Below are positions 35,208 through 46,481 of a stretch of 64,000 nt of DNA, piece by piece (positions within the stretch are counted from its first letter, which is position 1; each line of letters begins with the position of its first letter). The position numbers and the translations under genes were made by a program. Below the pieces are notes generated by a model. It saw only the letters and a program-made list of their open reading frames with translations, searched no databases and was not told the origin of the DNA. This stretch comes from Termitomyces sp. T153 (lineage: Eukaryota; Basidiomycota; Agaricomycetes; Agaricales; Lyophyllaceae): the NCBI GenBank assembly GCA_018296165.2, contig JACKQL020000023.1, positions 496,001 through 560,000 on the forward strand. The letters run 5' to 3'.

Positions 35208-36490
35208 ATGGCGACAACGGCACAGGCTATTCCAAAGTTGGATGTGGTTTCTATTATTCCAATAAACCTCCAACTAAATCTTGTCCAAGTATGCGGCAAC
35301 TCTGATTCTTCTTGTCTGTCACAACTCTTCAAATCCAATGAGTAAATCATTTATCTATGCAGTGTCTTTCCTACCGCTATCGCAACTCGCGATCCGCCGA
35401 GACAAACTGCACGCGGGTTCGCGGAGCGATCCCTCCCGAACCAGGTCACCTCGCGTCCAAGCATGGCACCGAGAATCGACTTCATCGGCGATGAAGCACT
35501 CGCAACCGCCAAAACTCCTGGATATAGCGTCTATTACTCCATTCAACATAACATGATCGACAACTGAGGTTACATGGTTATTAGGAGTAGACCATAATAT
35601 CTCAAAGCTGAACCAGAGGATCACTATTTCCTGCTAATACGTTTCTCAGCAATAGTGACAACTAACGGAACGCCGTCAGACAGAATCCACTCAACCCACC
35701 CGAGAATCGTGAACAAAACGCTGAGATCCTCGAATCCTTCGACATTAAGGGTCTCTACATCGCCATGCAAGCCGTCCTCGCCCTAGCCACCCTAGCCACT
35801 TCCTGGACATCCAACCGTGCCACAGACCACAGACTTACCGGCACCGTCATAGACTCGGACGATAGTGTCCACACGTCATCCTATGTGTGGAAGGTTGCGT
35901 GATCAGAAGCGCGATCAAGTCCATTCCTATCGTTGGCCGCGATATCTCGCAGTTCGTCTTGAACCTCATGCGTGAGAGAGGCGACATGGCGAATGTGCCT
36001 CCCGAGGATCAGCTTCGTGTCGCAGGGAAGGAGGAGGAGAATTACAGTTACGCGTGTCATGATTCGTGAAGGTGCTTAGAAAGTATGACGAGAATCCGTT
36101 GAGATACTTTGAGAGGTACGAGGGTGAGTACTCGGTTACGAGCAGGGTAAGTGCCAAATTTGCGCTCGTTCAATTTGCGAAATTTATTGTGTCAAAGAAA
36201 TGCTCCATTGACGTGGGATACGAACGGTTCTTTGCACCCGAAATCTTCTTCAATCCCGAAATCCACTCACTCACACCTCCTTACGCCCTTGCCCGAAATT
36301 GTCGGCAACGTTATCCAATCCTCGCCCATCGGCGTTCGTCGTGGCCTTTACAAAGCCCGTCAGAAACTATTTTGTCTCGTTTTCTGTCCAGTCTGACTTG
36401 TCCGAATCATTGGGTTGCAGTTTTTGCGATGGCATCTCTATTGGTAGTCCCTAAAAATCTCAAACGTCGCGTTGCAGCAGTACCTTCGAC
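35208..36490 (+). pseudogene. ARP3: Actin-related protein 3 relic
   Basis: Scattered plus-strand segments match the order of ARP3, a subunit of the actin-nucleating Arp2/3 complex. They are: a start at 35208; an N-terminal GNSDSS piece (about 35290); FIGDEALATAKTPGYSVYYS (about 35480-35540); AEPEDHYFLL (about 35610); [20 protein letters not shown] (about 35695-35755); SIPIVGRDIS and ANVPPEDQLRV (about 35920-36030); DVGYERFFAPEIFFNPEI (about 36210-36260); and a terminal KNLKRRV piece (about 36455). The segments lie in different frames with stops and small insertions, and some splice-site remnants remain. The missing parts argue that this is not the functional ARP3. It is divergent from YKT6, only 82 bp away. 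Confidence 0.85.
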
Positions 36491-36851
36491 CTTTTCTCCT
36501 CTTTTACATATATCGCATCATGAAATCGGCTGTGGCAGAAGTTGCGACAATATTCAATTGGTAAAGCACTGCGAAGGGTGATGTTGTATCTATATTGGCT
36601 ATGTTCGCCCATTAAAACACTACACGAAAGCACAGAGACACCTTTGAGCTTCATGTGATCTCCTGAAAAAAAGCCGGATGTCCTTTATCCTTACGCACGC
36701 AGGACGAAGAGACAACATTGAACAGAAGACAGTATGGCGATGACATTTCAAGTAAAGGGAGTCGAGGAAGTGTGACAGGACTAGACAGTGGCCTTGGTGA
36801 GAATCCGCATAGACATTTGAGTAGTCAAAAGGCCATAGGGGCACCAAGCAT
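36491..36851. other. Intergenic region
   Basis: No gene recognised between the ARP3 relic and the next stop codon. Confidence 0.4.
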
Positions 36852-37244
36852 TCAACGATCTTTCAAATATTCCAGGACCTGCTTGACATTCGGATTATTG
36901 CTGCTCTCAACCACGGCACGAGCAAGGCGATCTCAATGTGTGTAAATTGAATGCAGCGCAGTAGGACACGATGACTCACCACTATCAGTCCCCACCGGTG
37001 TGATGGTGAAGTATGTAGGGCCCCAACCACTCAAAGAAAGTTGAATGCCTGCGTCATGGCCTTTCTCTGGTTTCCATCCAAGAGCTTCCGCTAAGGTTCG
37101 ATCAATGTAGAGTGTTCGATTGTCCAAGACGACTTTATGGGTAGAAGGCGAATATAGATTGGAGCTGGTTGCAAATGTTCGTATGCTACTGTGGTTGATG
37201 ACGCTATCTGTAGCTAGTCGACGAGATACGTGAAGTAGAGACAT
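36852..37244 (-). CDS. Small putative mitochondrial protein, unknown
   Basis: A two-exon minus-strand gene: exon 1 37244-36980, a 48-nt GT..AG intron (36979-36932), exon 2 36931-36852. The product is 114 residues. The N-terminus is rich in Arg, Ser and His with no acidic residue until about position 13, like a mitochondrial presequence. The core contains RTLYIDRTLAEALGWKPEK and GWGPTYFTITPVG, and the C-terminus is a helix ending in EYLKDR. The intact splice joint and clean frame support a real gene. I do not recognise the family. Confidence 0.7.
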
Positions 37245-37419
37245 TGCCTACACAATGGTAAGGTTTTTTCCCGAGACCTTTTGCATGTAAGTAGCCGTAC
37301 TCCGGATCCGATTTATCATTATATAATCGATCATTTATTGGAAGATGCCGAATAGTAATCAAACGTCCACGTGAATCCCTGCTCAGAATGTCCGTTCACG
37401 CTCCTCGCTTAGCTCGCTT

Positions 37420-37890
37420 ATTTACACCAACTTTTGCTGCTGCAATAAATACCCAGATTGTGTATCCAGCAGCTTCGCAAGTGGTCAAACCGAATGAGCT
37501 CGAATCTGCATTAGCATTATCAACCCGAGTCGTCTCCTGCCGAACTTGCTGCTAGCCTTTCGTATGGTATCATTAAAGGTTATTTCAACACCAATCTCTC
37601 TGAGAACTGTTCCTTACTGTTATTAGGGCATCCTTTTTTAGACGGGAACAAAAGGACCGTTTTGGCGGTTTTTGCTTTGTGGCAAATCCTTCTCTGAGCG
37701 TTTCCTCCATCCAGCCTTTTATTTAGCCAACGAGTATCTACGTGCCCATGGCCTTCCTGGCTTGGCAGACAGAGGGGTAGTGGGACCAGTTTATGCAGAT
37801 GTACACGATTTAGCAGAACGATACATTGGCGTTGCCAGTGGTGGACTCGGTGCTGAGGACTTACTTTCAGCACAAGAGAAGAACAACTAA
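37420..37890 (+). pseudogene. Fic/Doc-fold protein, probably disrupted
   Basis: The plus strand encodes a Fic/Doc-family core. A short helix segment with SYGIIKG is followed by a ~49-nt intron (GTTATT..TTATTAG) and then HPFLDGNKRT (about 37627-37656), the Doc-type version of the Fic active-site loop HPFxxGN(K/R)R. After another interruption, the C-terminal part LANEYLRAHGLPGLADRG runs to a stop at 37888-37890. Fic proteins modify targets with AMP or phosphate from nucleotides. Doc of phage P1 is a toxin, but fungal relatives have no known toxin role that I can cite. I could not find a canonical splice that restores frame after the active-site loop, nor a certain start codon. Confidence 0.65.
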
Positions 37891-39018
37891 TCCTAGCCTT
37901 GTGACTCTATACTCATTTGAGAGAAGCCGTGGTACGAATATATTAGAGTAGATTATATTACTGATGACGCGCAAAATTGCAACAAGCTCCTATATTATAA
38001 TTACGCAACAAAGATACTTAGATTGGAACTATACCTCAAAATCTTAGAACTCTCTTGAACTCACTCGCCTCATCCATGTCACCACGCATTATGAACCAAC
38101 AGATCTTGCTCAGTCAGCACCTATCAAATCCCATGAAATCGCAACCCAAAATCTGTCCTGGTTATCCTTTGGCCCTGGCATGGGGAAATTCTGGTTCCGA
38201 TGACTCGTGAAATTTTCACCTATCGCTATTAGGAAAGTCTTCCCTTGGCGTTTGAATCAGCCACTCTGATAGAGCGCCATTGATCTTTCATCTTGAGCCT
38301 GCCTTTAACGGATGCGTCATCAATTGTTTCAATTGACCCATTGGTCTTCATCTGCTTCTGATCATCGATCAACGTTCACCCTCAGCGCTCAGCGCTCAGC
38401 ATCCAGACACATCTCCCGCCACAGCCGTACAATGCCACCAACAATAACACTCCCGAAAATGTGTACATGTCTGGTCAATTACTGATTTTGAGCATATGTT
38501 GCTTCCTTCCGAAAACTCACCTAGCTTTCAGACACGGACGCGTCTTGGTTTCCTAGCCTGGTCTATGTATCTTGTATTGAAGGCGTCACTGTTCCTGCCT
38601 GTAACCTGCTCCCACATATCCCTGCCTACTAATACCACCCACTGGAGGCCAGTCAAAGCTTGTATCTATTTGTCCCACATGAATCCTTTTACAACGAACC
38701 ACTTTGAATCTGTGGTTCCCGGCTGCGCGATGACCTGATTCTACACAGTCCCAAAGGAATTTGTTGACTGCCTCATCGATGGTCGAGACAGAGACTGAGT
38801 TTTCGGTTTTATACATAGCAACCACCGTTGATCCCCACCCCATCAAAACATCCCAAACGCGAGATCAAAAGATCAATTGCAAGGTTGTCACCATCATTTC
38901 GATGTATCCATGTATAAAATGAAGCGTCCAGACGATGGGCCCCTGTCGTGGCTGCGCCAACCCCCTTCCTGCTCAACTGTGATTTTTGTTTTCGCCTTTC
39001 AACGTCAATTCCTTAAAA
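37891..39018. other. Intergenic region with one unexplained minus frame
   Basis: An 86-residue minus frame (38846-38586) has a plausible protein-like composition but no motif I know. Two tandem CAGCGCT repeats occur near 38385. Otherwise nothing is recognisable. Confidence 0.35.
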
Positions 39019-39940
39019 TATGGCTTACATCCGTTCTCGCAAATTCTGTTGTTGTATTCCCGTCCGCTTCGGTGTTTTTGTGAGTAATGAAACCCACCTG
39101 GAAATGAAAAGAACCCCTTAGTCGGACGGTACATTGTACAAGATTTTATCCATCCTTGGTTTCCTCGGCGGTTTCTCGGTTTGCATTATTGGCTGGTTCG
39201 CTATTTCCCAGCTTTGTGCGTCCTTGTCTCGTCATATGGCATTTCATCTGACCAGCGTTCAGGGAAACACCCCCTTCCAACACCTGATACTGTCGGTTTA
39301 TGGTTGCATGCCGCACTTTTCACCATCCTGACGCTACTCTCGGTATTTGGGTAAGGTAGTTATCTTGTGTGTCTGCATAGGCTCAATCCTGTCTCCAGTT
39401 TCATTGGCTGCTTGATCAAGAGCAGGAACTCTGTGTATGCTTACAGCAATGGAATCTTGATCACATTGCTCCTGAGTATTGCTTCTGGGTCGTACTCTCT
39501 TTGGGCTCTCTTCCACGAAAACTCAGAGACCGTAATATCAAACTGTCTGAATGGTGATACCGATGGAGTTACCGAGTCTATCTGCAAGAATGGGATCAAC
39601 GTCTACAAAGGCGTTACCGTCGCCGTCTACATCGTAATCTGGCTGCTCATGATATGTATGCCTCCCCTCCTGCTTTTTTTCGCATCGTCCCTAAACAGTC
39701 TCCGCAGATGCGTATGTTATCGTCGATAACTACGTTGAGCAGCTAGACGACGAGATGGCCGTCAAAGAGACCAGGCAGATCGTCAATTCAATCAGCCAAC
39801 CACAAGTGACTGTTGCGCCGATAGCCGTCCCTGCATATGCCTCCTATCCGGCATCACAGGTCCCACCAGGCTCGGCCTACGCGTTCTCGCATTCCAACCA
39901 ATCATATGGTGTGCATCGGGGGAACAACAACATAGTGTAA
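39019..39940 (+). CDS. Four-helix membrane protein of unknown function
   Basis: This gene has five or so exons. It starts MAYIRSRKFCCCIPVRFGVF at 39019, a Cys-Arg-rich cytosolic N-terminus, followed by helix 1 (ILSILGFLGGFSVCIIGWF, about 39143), helix 2 (ALFTILTLLSVFG, about 39315), helix 3 (GILITLLLSIASGSYSLWAL, about 39450) and, after an extracellular loop with cysteines (NCLNGDT..ICKNG), helix 4 (TVAVYIVIWLLM, about 39620). The cytosolic tail contains DNYVEQL and ends at 39940. The Cys-rich start and four-helix tetraspan layout are common among Agaricomycete uncharacterised membrane proteins. The first splice joint is not settled in my reading. No function is known to me. Confidence 0.75.
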
Positions 39941-40200
39941 CATGTAGTCATATGAAGGAGTCTTGACGTATTGAGCCCGTCTGCCTGGAGCAGACGTGGC
40001 GAAGGGACTGTAGCCATGCGTTCTTGGCTATTGATGTTTTGTATGTATTGTATACATATAATCTCTATGTAGGAAAGGGTTATTCTATTGAGTTTTCTGT
40101 GGACTTTCGACGTATTGAAGTTGCATCGGTGGCAAAGCAACGGTTGACGTCACAGCCACGAACTTCACATTTTTACTAAACCATCCCTATGACCTATATA

Positions 40201-42184
40201 TGTCGCTGGGCACTGTATTTCTGGTTTTGACACTCATCTGGGCAGCCATATACGCGCTTAACTATGTCCTCAAGTCATCCAGAACCCATTCACTCCTTCC
40301 ATCAACCGCTACAGCTCGTCACACGCAACGTAGGATCTGGACCGAGTCCACAACCACTGTCGTCCTCAAAGGCCTCCACCTCCGCGTCCATACCACAGCG
40401 TGGAACCTTTCTCATGACCTTCTTTCCACTTCTCTGGCAAGCAGTCAAAAAGCACGCCTCCGTCGCGTCCTAAAGCAATTTTACGACCTTGGCCCCGTCG
40501 TAAGCCTGATGGGAATGCTGATAGCGCTTGGCTTCCTTGCAACAGCTGGTAGCACATCTGTTATGTCCCTCGCGCATAAGGTGTGGGTATCAGCCTCTGA
40601 TCCATCGACTGCACCCCCCGAAGCTCCGAATATCCTTACCAAGCGGAGCATCGACCCTTTCAGAGGTACACAATCGCACAGAAGTGACTCCTTCATCAAA
40701 CCCATAGTGCGTACTCCAGTCTCCTTCTGCGCTTAATTCACCATCCCTTCAGATCCCAGGTGTAACTGTACCCCTCAGCCACCTCCCCGTGATACTCGCC
40801 GCAGTTTTCCTAGGTCAGATAGTCCACGAACTCGGACACGCCATCGCCGCTGCCATGTAAGCTCAATGTCTGATCAATTCCTTCGTTCCTTTCCCTGGTC
40901 ATCTCAACCGTAAATGTCTAGAGAATCTCTTCCGATTCTATCCGTGGGCGCCTCTTTCACTCTATTCTTCCCTTCAGCATTCGTGACACTCTCCACTGCC
41001 GCACTGGACAGCCTCATTCCCCGCGCTCGTGCCCGGGTTGTAACTGCAGGGCCGTTCCATAATCTTCTTCTCTGGTGCATACTCGTCGCGGTTGGGTATA
41101 CACATGTGGGAAATATCTTTTGGTCTATTATGTATCGCGATGTATCCGTTCTTGGAAGGGTGGTCGTAAGTGTTGATACGGTAGGCATATATTATTCTAT
41201 GTCTCAGAGTCTCGATGTACAAACTAAAATGGTCGGTAGCAATCTCCTCTTCGCCGCTACCTACCCTCGGGATCTGTGATCACTGCGCTAGACGACACCT
41301 TGCTCGGTTCGCAGAACGCTTCTTATGATGGCTGGTTCTCATACCTCAATCAAGACCGGCATGATCAGTCTTTAGGGTGGTGTGCTGCCTTACCTGGTTC
41401 GACTCTCATTCGCCTCCATTCTTTCAAACTGATGTGCACCCTCAGAGAACAGCAATAGTTGCTGCTCCGGTAGCGGCACCCCAGGACTTTCGTGCTTTGT
41501 CTCGTTGAAATCACCCTCAATAAGAGGATGCTTAGATCCCGTATCAATACTGAGCCACTTTAATTCTGCCAAGAGGTGTGCGGCTGATACTGAATGTTTA
41601 ACGACCCAGCAGTGTATCAAACCGCATGCCTCCGAGCAGCTGCTGAGAATTACGGTGCAGGGGACGTCATTGGAGAATCCTGATGTCATTCTATGGCGAG
41701 GCCCAGCTGAAGAGGTTTGGGAAGAAGGTACATTTGCTCGCGAGATCTTTCAGGGACTTACTTATGAATGCCTCGTAGTGCAAGTAGGCATTCTATCACC
41801 ACGGATACCACTTTTACCCGTTTCATTGCCTTACTCTATGGAGATATTCTGGGAGTAGGTTATTTAGTTGTCTGGATCATATTGCGACTGAATCTTGTTT
41901 GCAGATACCTCTTAATGGCATCTCTGTCACTGTTTTTCTTTAATCTGTTGCCACTACCATACCTAGACGGCTCGCAATTCCTCGACACAATTCTAGAAGC
42001 AAGCCTGCAAGATCCTAGAAGAATAAACTCAGACGAATATGAACTCGAGGCTGTTGAAGAACGGCGGCGGCCCAGACGAAATGTATGGTGGAAGGAGGTG
42101 TTGCGTTGGCTTATTCCAGAACTCACAATAGGACTTTTAGCAGTTTGCACTCTGGTGGGGACACTGAATATATACTGGCACTGA
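40201..42184 (+). CDS. Site-2 protease (S2P) family intramembrane metalloprotease
   Basis: This multi-exon gene starts at 40201 with a transmembrane helix. It carries the zinc-binding HELGH motif at 40825-40839, just before a 65-nt intron (40857-40921), and the third zinc ligand in NLLPLPYLDGSQ (LDG at 41963-41971). Between them lies a Cys-rich lumenal domain (CCSGSG, CLDP, RCAADTEC, about 41460-41640), as in the sterol-pathway S2P rather than bacterial RseP. The family cleaves membrane-anchored transcription factors such as SREBP in the ER/Golgi. The last exon ends with a helix and NIYWH at 42184. All key residues are present, and this is the only complete copy in the window. Confidence 0.88.
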
Positions 42185-42436
42185 AATCATCATGAAAGTA
42201 AGGTGAACAAAGCGGAGGGTCGTAGTTGCCTTTTTAATGGATATATGGCGATGCATTATAACACATGCATCGTCTTGACTAACCATCATACGTGTGCATA
42301 AAGGTAATGACCACTCTACTGGCATCTCGTCGACAGGCATGCGTTTGGACCTTGGGCATCAAGAGTTACCATCGGAGAAATGAATAGCTAAGCCTGATAC
42401 ATAATGTTAGTACCTGGCAACGTCTAAATTCGAACG

Positions 42437-43715
42437 ATGATGGAAGGGAAAAATCGAAGTCAAAGGCCAATGGCAAGCCTAACGGAAAGTCTAAAAGTAA
42501 GACTTTTGATGTGTGGCACGAGTATGCCTTTTCCTCAATTTTGGTTGATGAGCTGCAGTCACATGATCGCACCGCGTCCTCTCTTCGACGCATCCCCCCG
42601 TCTCCAGCTCCCGTCCTCGCCCTATGTCCGCTGGGATGCCATCCATTTTCTCGCCATTGCCGAGGCCGGCTACAAGTACGAGAACCCTTCCTCATCAATC
42701 TCCTCCGTTTCCAGTCCATATACATGGCCAATCGTCCTCTTGGCTGTGGCTGCCGACTCAGTGCGAATCCTTCACCGTCTGACCCGCCTCCACTTTCCTG
42801 CCTCCCCCGCCTTCGCTCGTCTTGTCGTCCTCTTATCTCTCTTTCCTAGCAGTCATGCAACCCTTTATCTCGCCCCATATGCAGAACCCTTCTTTACATA
42901 TCTTTCATACAGAGGTAATGTCGTATTTTTCTTTTCTACCTCGCATATCACACCTGGCAGGCATGTTTCATGCCGCCCAACATCACTGGATACGCGCGAC
43001 CTTGTGCTTCGTTCTCGTCACCTTCTTTCGCTCCAACGACGTCCTTCTCGCAGGTTATCTTGTCTGGGGCCTGGTTTTCCAACCATTCCTCGATCGCAAA
43101 CAGGTCCGCACCCGTCTGACGGAGCCGTTCCCACCTTTCCTTTTTCAAGATGGCATATTCCATTGTATTATCAGCATGTGTGGCCGCCCCTTTCATCTAT
43201 CACAACTACAGGGCTTATCGTCTATTCTGTGATCCCCCCAACCAACCACAGTGATGCTATCGCATCCCGTCATTTATATACACTCATGTACAAGCAAAAT
43301 ACTGGGATGTCGGCTTCCTTCGCCACTGGACGCCCGCCCAGATACCCAATTTCGTCATCGCAGCTCCCCCTCTTGTCCTTCTTATAGCATTCTCTGTCCA
43401 GCACATCAAGTCATCATTTCTGGTTTCAGAGCCCGATTCAATGGCGTCAAGGAAACCGACAGGGAAGAGAATCTGTTTGCGACGCCGTCGATAACCTCAT
43501 CCCTTATACATTCTCTTGTAATGTGTATCACTTTAATCTTCTTCTCCCATACGCAGATCGTGCTTCGCCTCGCTGCCGCGCTCCCCGCGCTTTATTGGGC
43601 CGTTGGTTGGCTTTTGGTTTGCGGAAGTCCCTGGGCCAAAATCTGGATATGGTGGAGCCTACTTTGGGGGTTAATCAGCCTAGGCCTCTGGACAGCATTC
43701 CCCCCGCCTGCTTAG
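42437..43715 (+). CDS. GPI18: GPI mannosyltransferase 2 (GPI18/PIG-V), copy 1, possibly defective
   Basis: GPI18 adds the second mannose to the GPI anchor in the ER membrane. Visible are YVRWDAIHFLAIAEAGYKYE (about 42620-42680), LFPSSHATLYLAPYAEPFFT (about 42838), a 46-nt intron (42915-42960), FFRSNDVLLAGYLVWG (about 43023), a second intron (about 43102-43147), YHNYRAYRLFC (about 43200), IPSFIYTHVQAKYWDVGFL (about 43264) and a final hydrophobic exon ending LGLWTAFPPPA at 43715. Two oddities suggest damage. An in-frame TGA sits at about 43249 between the YRLFC and IPSF segments, where a Trp codon is expected, and the AFLPG-type loop that usually follows GYxYE is absent. Both are shared by the other copies. 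Confidence 0.8.
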
Positions 43716-44012
43716 TGCCAAAGTCCACTAGTTCATTACACACAGCTCGTAGCTAAGTAATAATTGTGCACAATAAACATACGACAAAACCCAGACTCAG
43801 AAATGTTATGGGCATATGGTATCCGGCACAGGTCTTACAGATTCAGCAGGATTCATTATCAGTTTGACTACGGACTAGTACTGAATGATTCTGCGGGAAT
43901 AGATAATGACTTGCGACTGAACCACGGAAAAAACGAACACAAAATACAAGTCTGGCACGTACAAAAATACAAGGGATGAAGAGGAAAGAGGTCAATGGAT
44001 TCCATCTGTGTC
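43716..44012. other. Tail-to-tail spacer GPI18/X
   Basis: Contains an AT-rich 3'-tail motif (TAAGTAATAATTGTGCAC then AATAAACATACGAC) also found at each duplicated GPI18 3' end. It probably carries the 3' UTRs of both genes. Confidence 0.5.
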
Positions 44013-45707
44013 TTACAATTGATTCTCAGCTTGCGATCCACCCGCTGCCCGTACTTGTGCAAGGAGTGCTTCAAGCTCTTGCACTCTGCGGTCTGACTCC
44101 GCCAGGCGCTCTGCTTGACGCTCTATCTCCACTTCGTGACGCTCTGCTTGACGCTCCATCTCCACTTCGTGACGCTCTGCTTGACGCTCCATCTCCACTT
44201 TGTGACGATCTGCTTGACGCTCTATCTCCGCCTCCTTCAACCCCATCTCCACTTTGTGACGATCTGCTTGACGTTTGACTTGATCGTCTGCCTCCTTCTT
44301 CGATCTCCACTTGAGAACCAACTGGTTAGCAAGGTTATTATCAGTTGTGCTGTGATGATCACCTTGTCTGTATAGTCAGAGATAAAGCCCTTGAACCTTT
44401 CGTATGCTGGATTCAGGTATGGCTCGATATGTTCTTCCTTGATCACCGGAAATCCGCGCCACGTCCCTGCCACCCTGGATTTCTCGAATGGACCATCATT
44501 CAAGTATTGTTCGAGGATCTTCTCGAAGAGTCCCCTGAACATGTAACAGTTGGTGTTGAACACACGATAATCCTGCAATTCCAAAGAGACCGAATGTGCA
44601 ATGATTATCAGAGTTAGGAGAGTGACCCCCCCCTTAATGACTCCCTGCTCAGGGATCCTCCCCTCAGATCTGAAACGAAGATCCTGCGTGCAGTCTCCCA
44701 GCCGACCGTGTGGGTATGCATAGTAAAATGTTATCTCGTCGCCAGCCGGTACCCCTTTATTTGAAAGAACTCTTTTCATGTTCTTCGAAGAAGAGCTCGA
44801 GCTCTTCGAAGAAGTCCAGGAATTCCCAGTTGATGAGACCGAACCAAGGCCAGCCACATTGGCGGTACCCTCGTTTGCCCCCGGCAAAGGAGGATATGCA
44901 ACAATTGTCCCGGAAGGAGGGATCGTGGAGGTGGTGGGGATCGTGGAGGTGGTGGGGATCGTGGAGGTGGTGGGGATCGTACCAGGTGTCATGAAGCAGG
45001 TATCAGGGATCGTAGCAGGGGTCGCGGGGGCCACTGAGGCGGCAGAAGAAGTCGAAGCATCAACCGGCGTTGCTTTCGTCGGAATCCTGTCCACTATTAT
45101 GTAGAAATGCGTGTTTTCCTTCTTCAACTTCGCAAAAATGCCTTCGTGACCAGAAATATCATGAAACTTCAGCCCCCAGACTTCTTCGACATAACATATG
45201 TCGGCTGTCATCCCAGCAAGAATTTGCGCGACCAGGAACCTGTGCATTACCGCTAGGGATGTCCTCTTTTCCCACTCGGAGACTTCGGGGAGAATAGGAG
45301 GTTCCATTCTAAGCAGGCGACGCAGAAAAAATCCTAAGCGTACGAGAGAGAGAATTCCTAGGCGTACGAGAGAGAAGCGCATGTGGTCGATGTCAAACAT
45401 ATAATCGCCAAAAAGCTCACACGTGTAAACTCGTTTACAGGGACATACCGGTGAAAGCCGACAGTTTTGACACCGGTAGCAGGGGCAAGCCAAACGCATG
45501 TCCGGTCATCGGATCTGGTCTCGTTGGTATTTGAATGTCTTCACAACATTGAAATAGATCATCCCCTCTCTTTGGTTCGCGAATGCCAGATTGACAGAAT
45601 TTTCGATGCTGGGGATTATGTGAGCTCTTGACACACTTCCAATCGTAGTACAATCTGCTCATGAATTCGAGGGAAGCGTGTGGTCCAAGGACTTGTGCGG
45701 TGATCAT
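44013..45707 (-). CDS. Uncharacterised gene X, copy 1
   Basis: This is a multi-exon gene of a family I do not recognise. From the N-terminus: MITAQVLGPHASLEFMSRLY (45707), then after an intron GDYMFDIDHMRFSLVRLG, an Arg/Leu-rich segment, WGLKFHDISGHEGIFAKL (about 45180), a Thr-Pro-Ile repeat linker (TIPTTS units, about 44990-44915), FYYAYPHGRLGDC, then NTNCYMFRGLFEKILEQYL (about 44545). A 41-nt intron (after DYTDK) leads to a long charged coiled coil of 11-residue repeats (ERQAERHEVEM type, 44265-44090) ending QAENQL. The NCYxF and upstream His are faintly like papain-fold LRAT/NlpC motifs, which is only speculation. It is the inverted equivalent of copies at 55150 and 61054. Confidence 0.7.
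44090..44265 (-). repeat. 33-bp repeats coding hendecad coiled coil
   Basis: Near-identical 33-bp units (minus strand, GAGCGTCAAGCAGAGCGTCA type) encode 11-residue ERQAERHEVEM units, interrupted once by a GLKEAEI segment. Copy 2 lacks most of this block and copy 3 has about one unit. Confidence 0.8.
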
Positions 45708-46481
45708 AAGACCAGCCTCACTTGGGCCTCGTGTGTGAATTCCTCAATATTCATTCATCGATTATCGATTAACTACGCAATGAGTCAGCGCTGAGTATAC
45801 ACCGCATATACGTTATATAGTATAGAAATCATACGCAGGCAACCCGGCGACCGAAATGAAGAAGGCTGACATTTTCTTGTGTCTTGTGACCGACCAAAAT
45901 TCTTGCTCCGTTATCTCGGTCGTTCCAACCATTCCTCGATCACTGCTTGGCACCAAAAGATATATACACTTTCGTTTCATCTCTTTACAGCACAGAGTTC
46001 ATAGCCCAAGTAATAATCGTGCATATTATTTAAACATACGATAAAACACAGACAAAGAAATGGAAATGTCCAAAACACACTAGTTCATTACAACACATAC
46101 ACTTCGTAGCTAAGTAATAATCGTGCGTAATAAACATACTATAAAATCCAGACAAACAAAGCTTAGACTTTCAAAGTAAACAGGCTCTTACTTGATCCTG
46201 ACTTGATCCAATCTCGCTAATGTACGCATCACAGGCCACACGCCTCACATACCACGAAGTTCAAGTTCTCCCTGCAAGGGTAGAGATGTCATGAATTACT
46301 CAAGTAAGCTTACTGCGGTAAAGCCAGAAATGAACTAGATGCCGCTGGTTCATGACAGTCACAACAAATCCGTTTGATAGTGACTTAACGCCAAGGAAAT
46401 CCACACTTGAGGAAAAATAGGCAGACTGTCCGACGATCCAAGTTCATATTGTGATGAGTAGGACAGACCGAGAAAGATCTA
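45708..46481. repeat. Flank with degenerate GPI18 3'-tail relics
   Basis: Two decayed copies of the GPI18 3' tail lie here. At 45925-46045, TTCCAACCATTCCTCGATC and GCTTGGCACCAAAAG are followed by AAGTAATAATCGTGCA. A second tail (about 46080-46155) reads CACTAGTTCATTACAACAC, then TAAGTAATAATCGTGC. They indicate an older duplication before the large one. No intact gene. The mirror is at 54,376-55,149. Confidence 0.6.

Noticed and set aside
37580..37873. 97-residue minus frame opposite the Fic/Doc gene
   Set aside because: The plus strand has the conserved HPFLDGNKR loop and introns.
44710..45104. Plus-strand frames of 94-108 residues opposite gene X (also 55753-56147)
   Set aside because: Shadow frames created by the Thr-Pro-Ile and Ser repeats on the coding strand (IVEVVG repeats).
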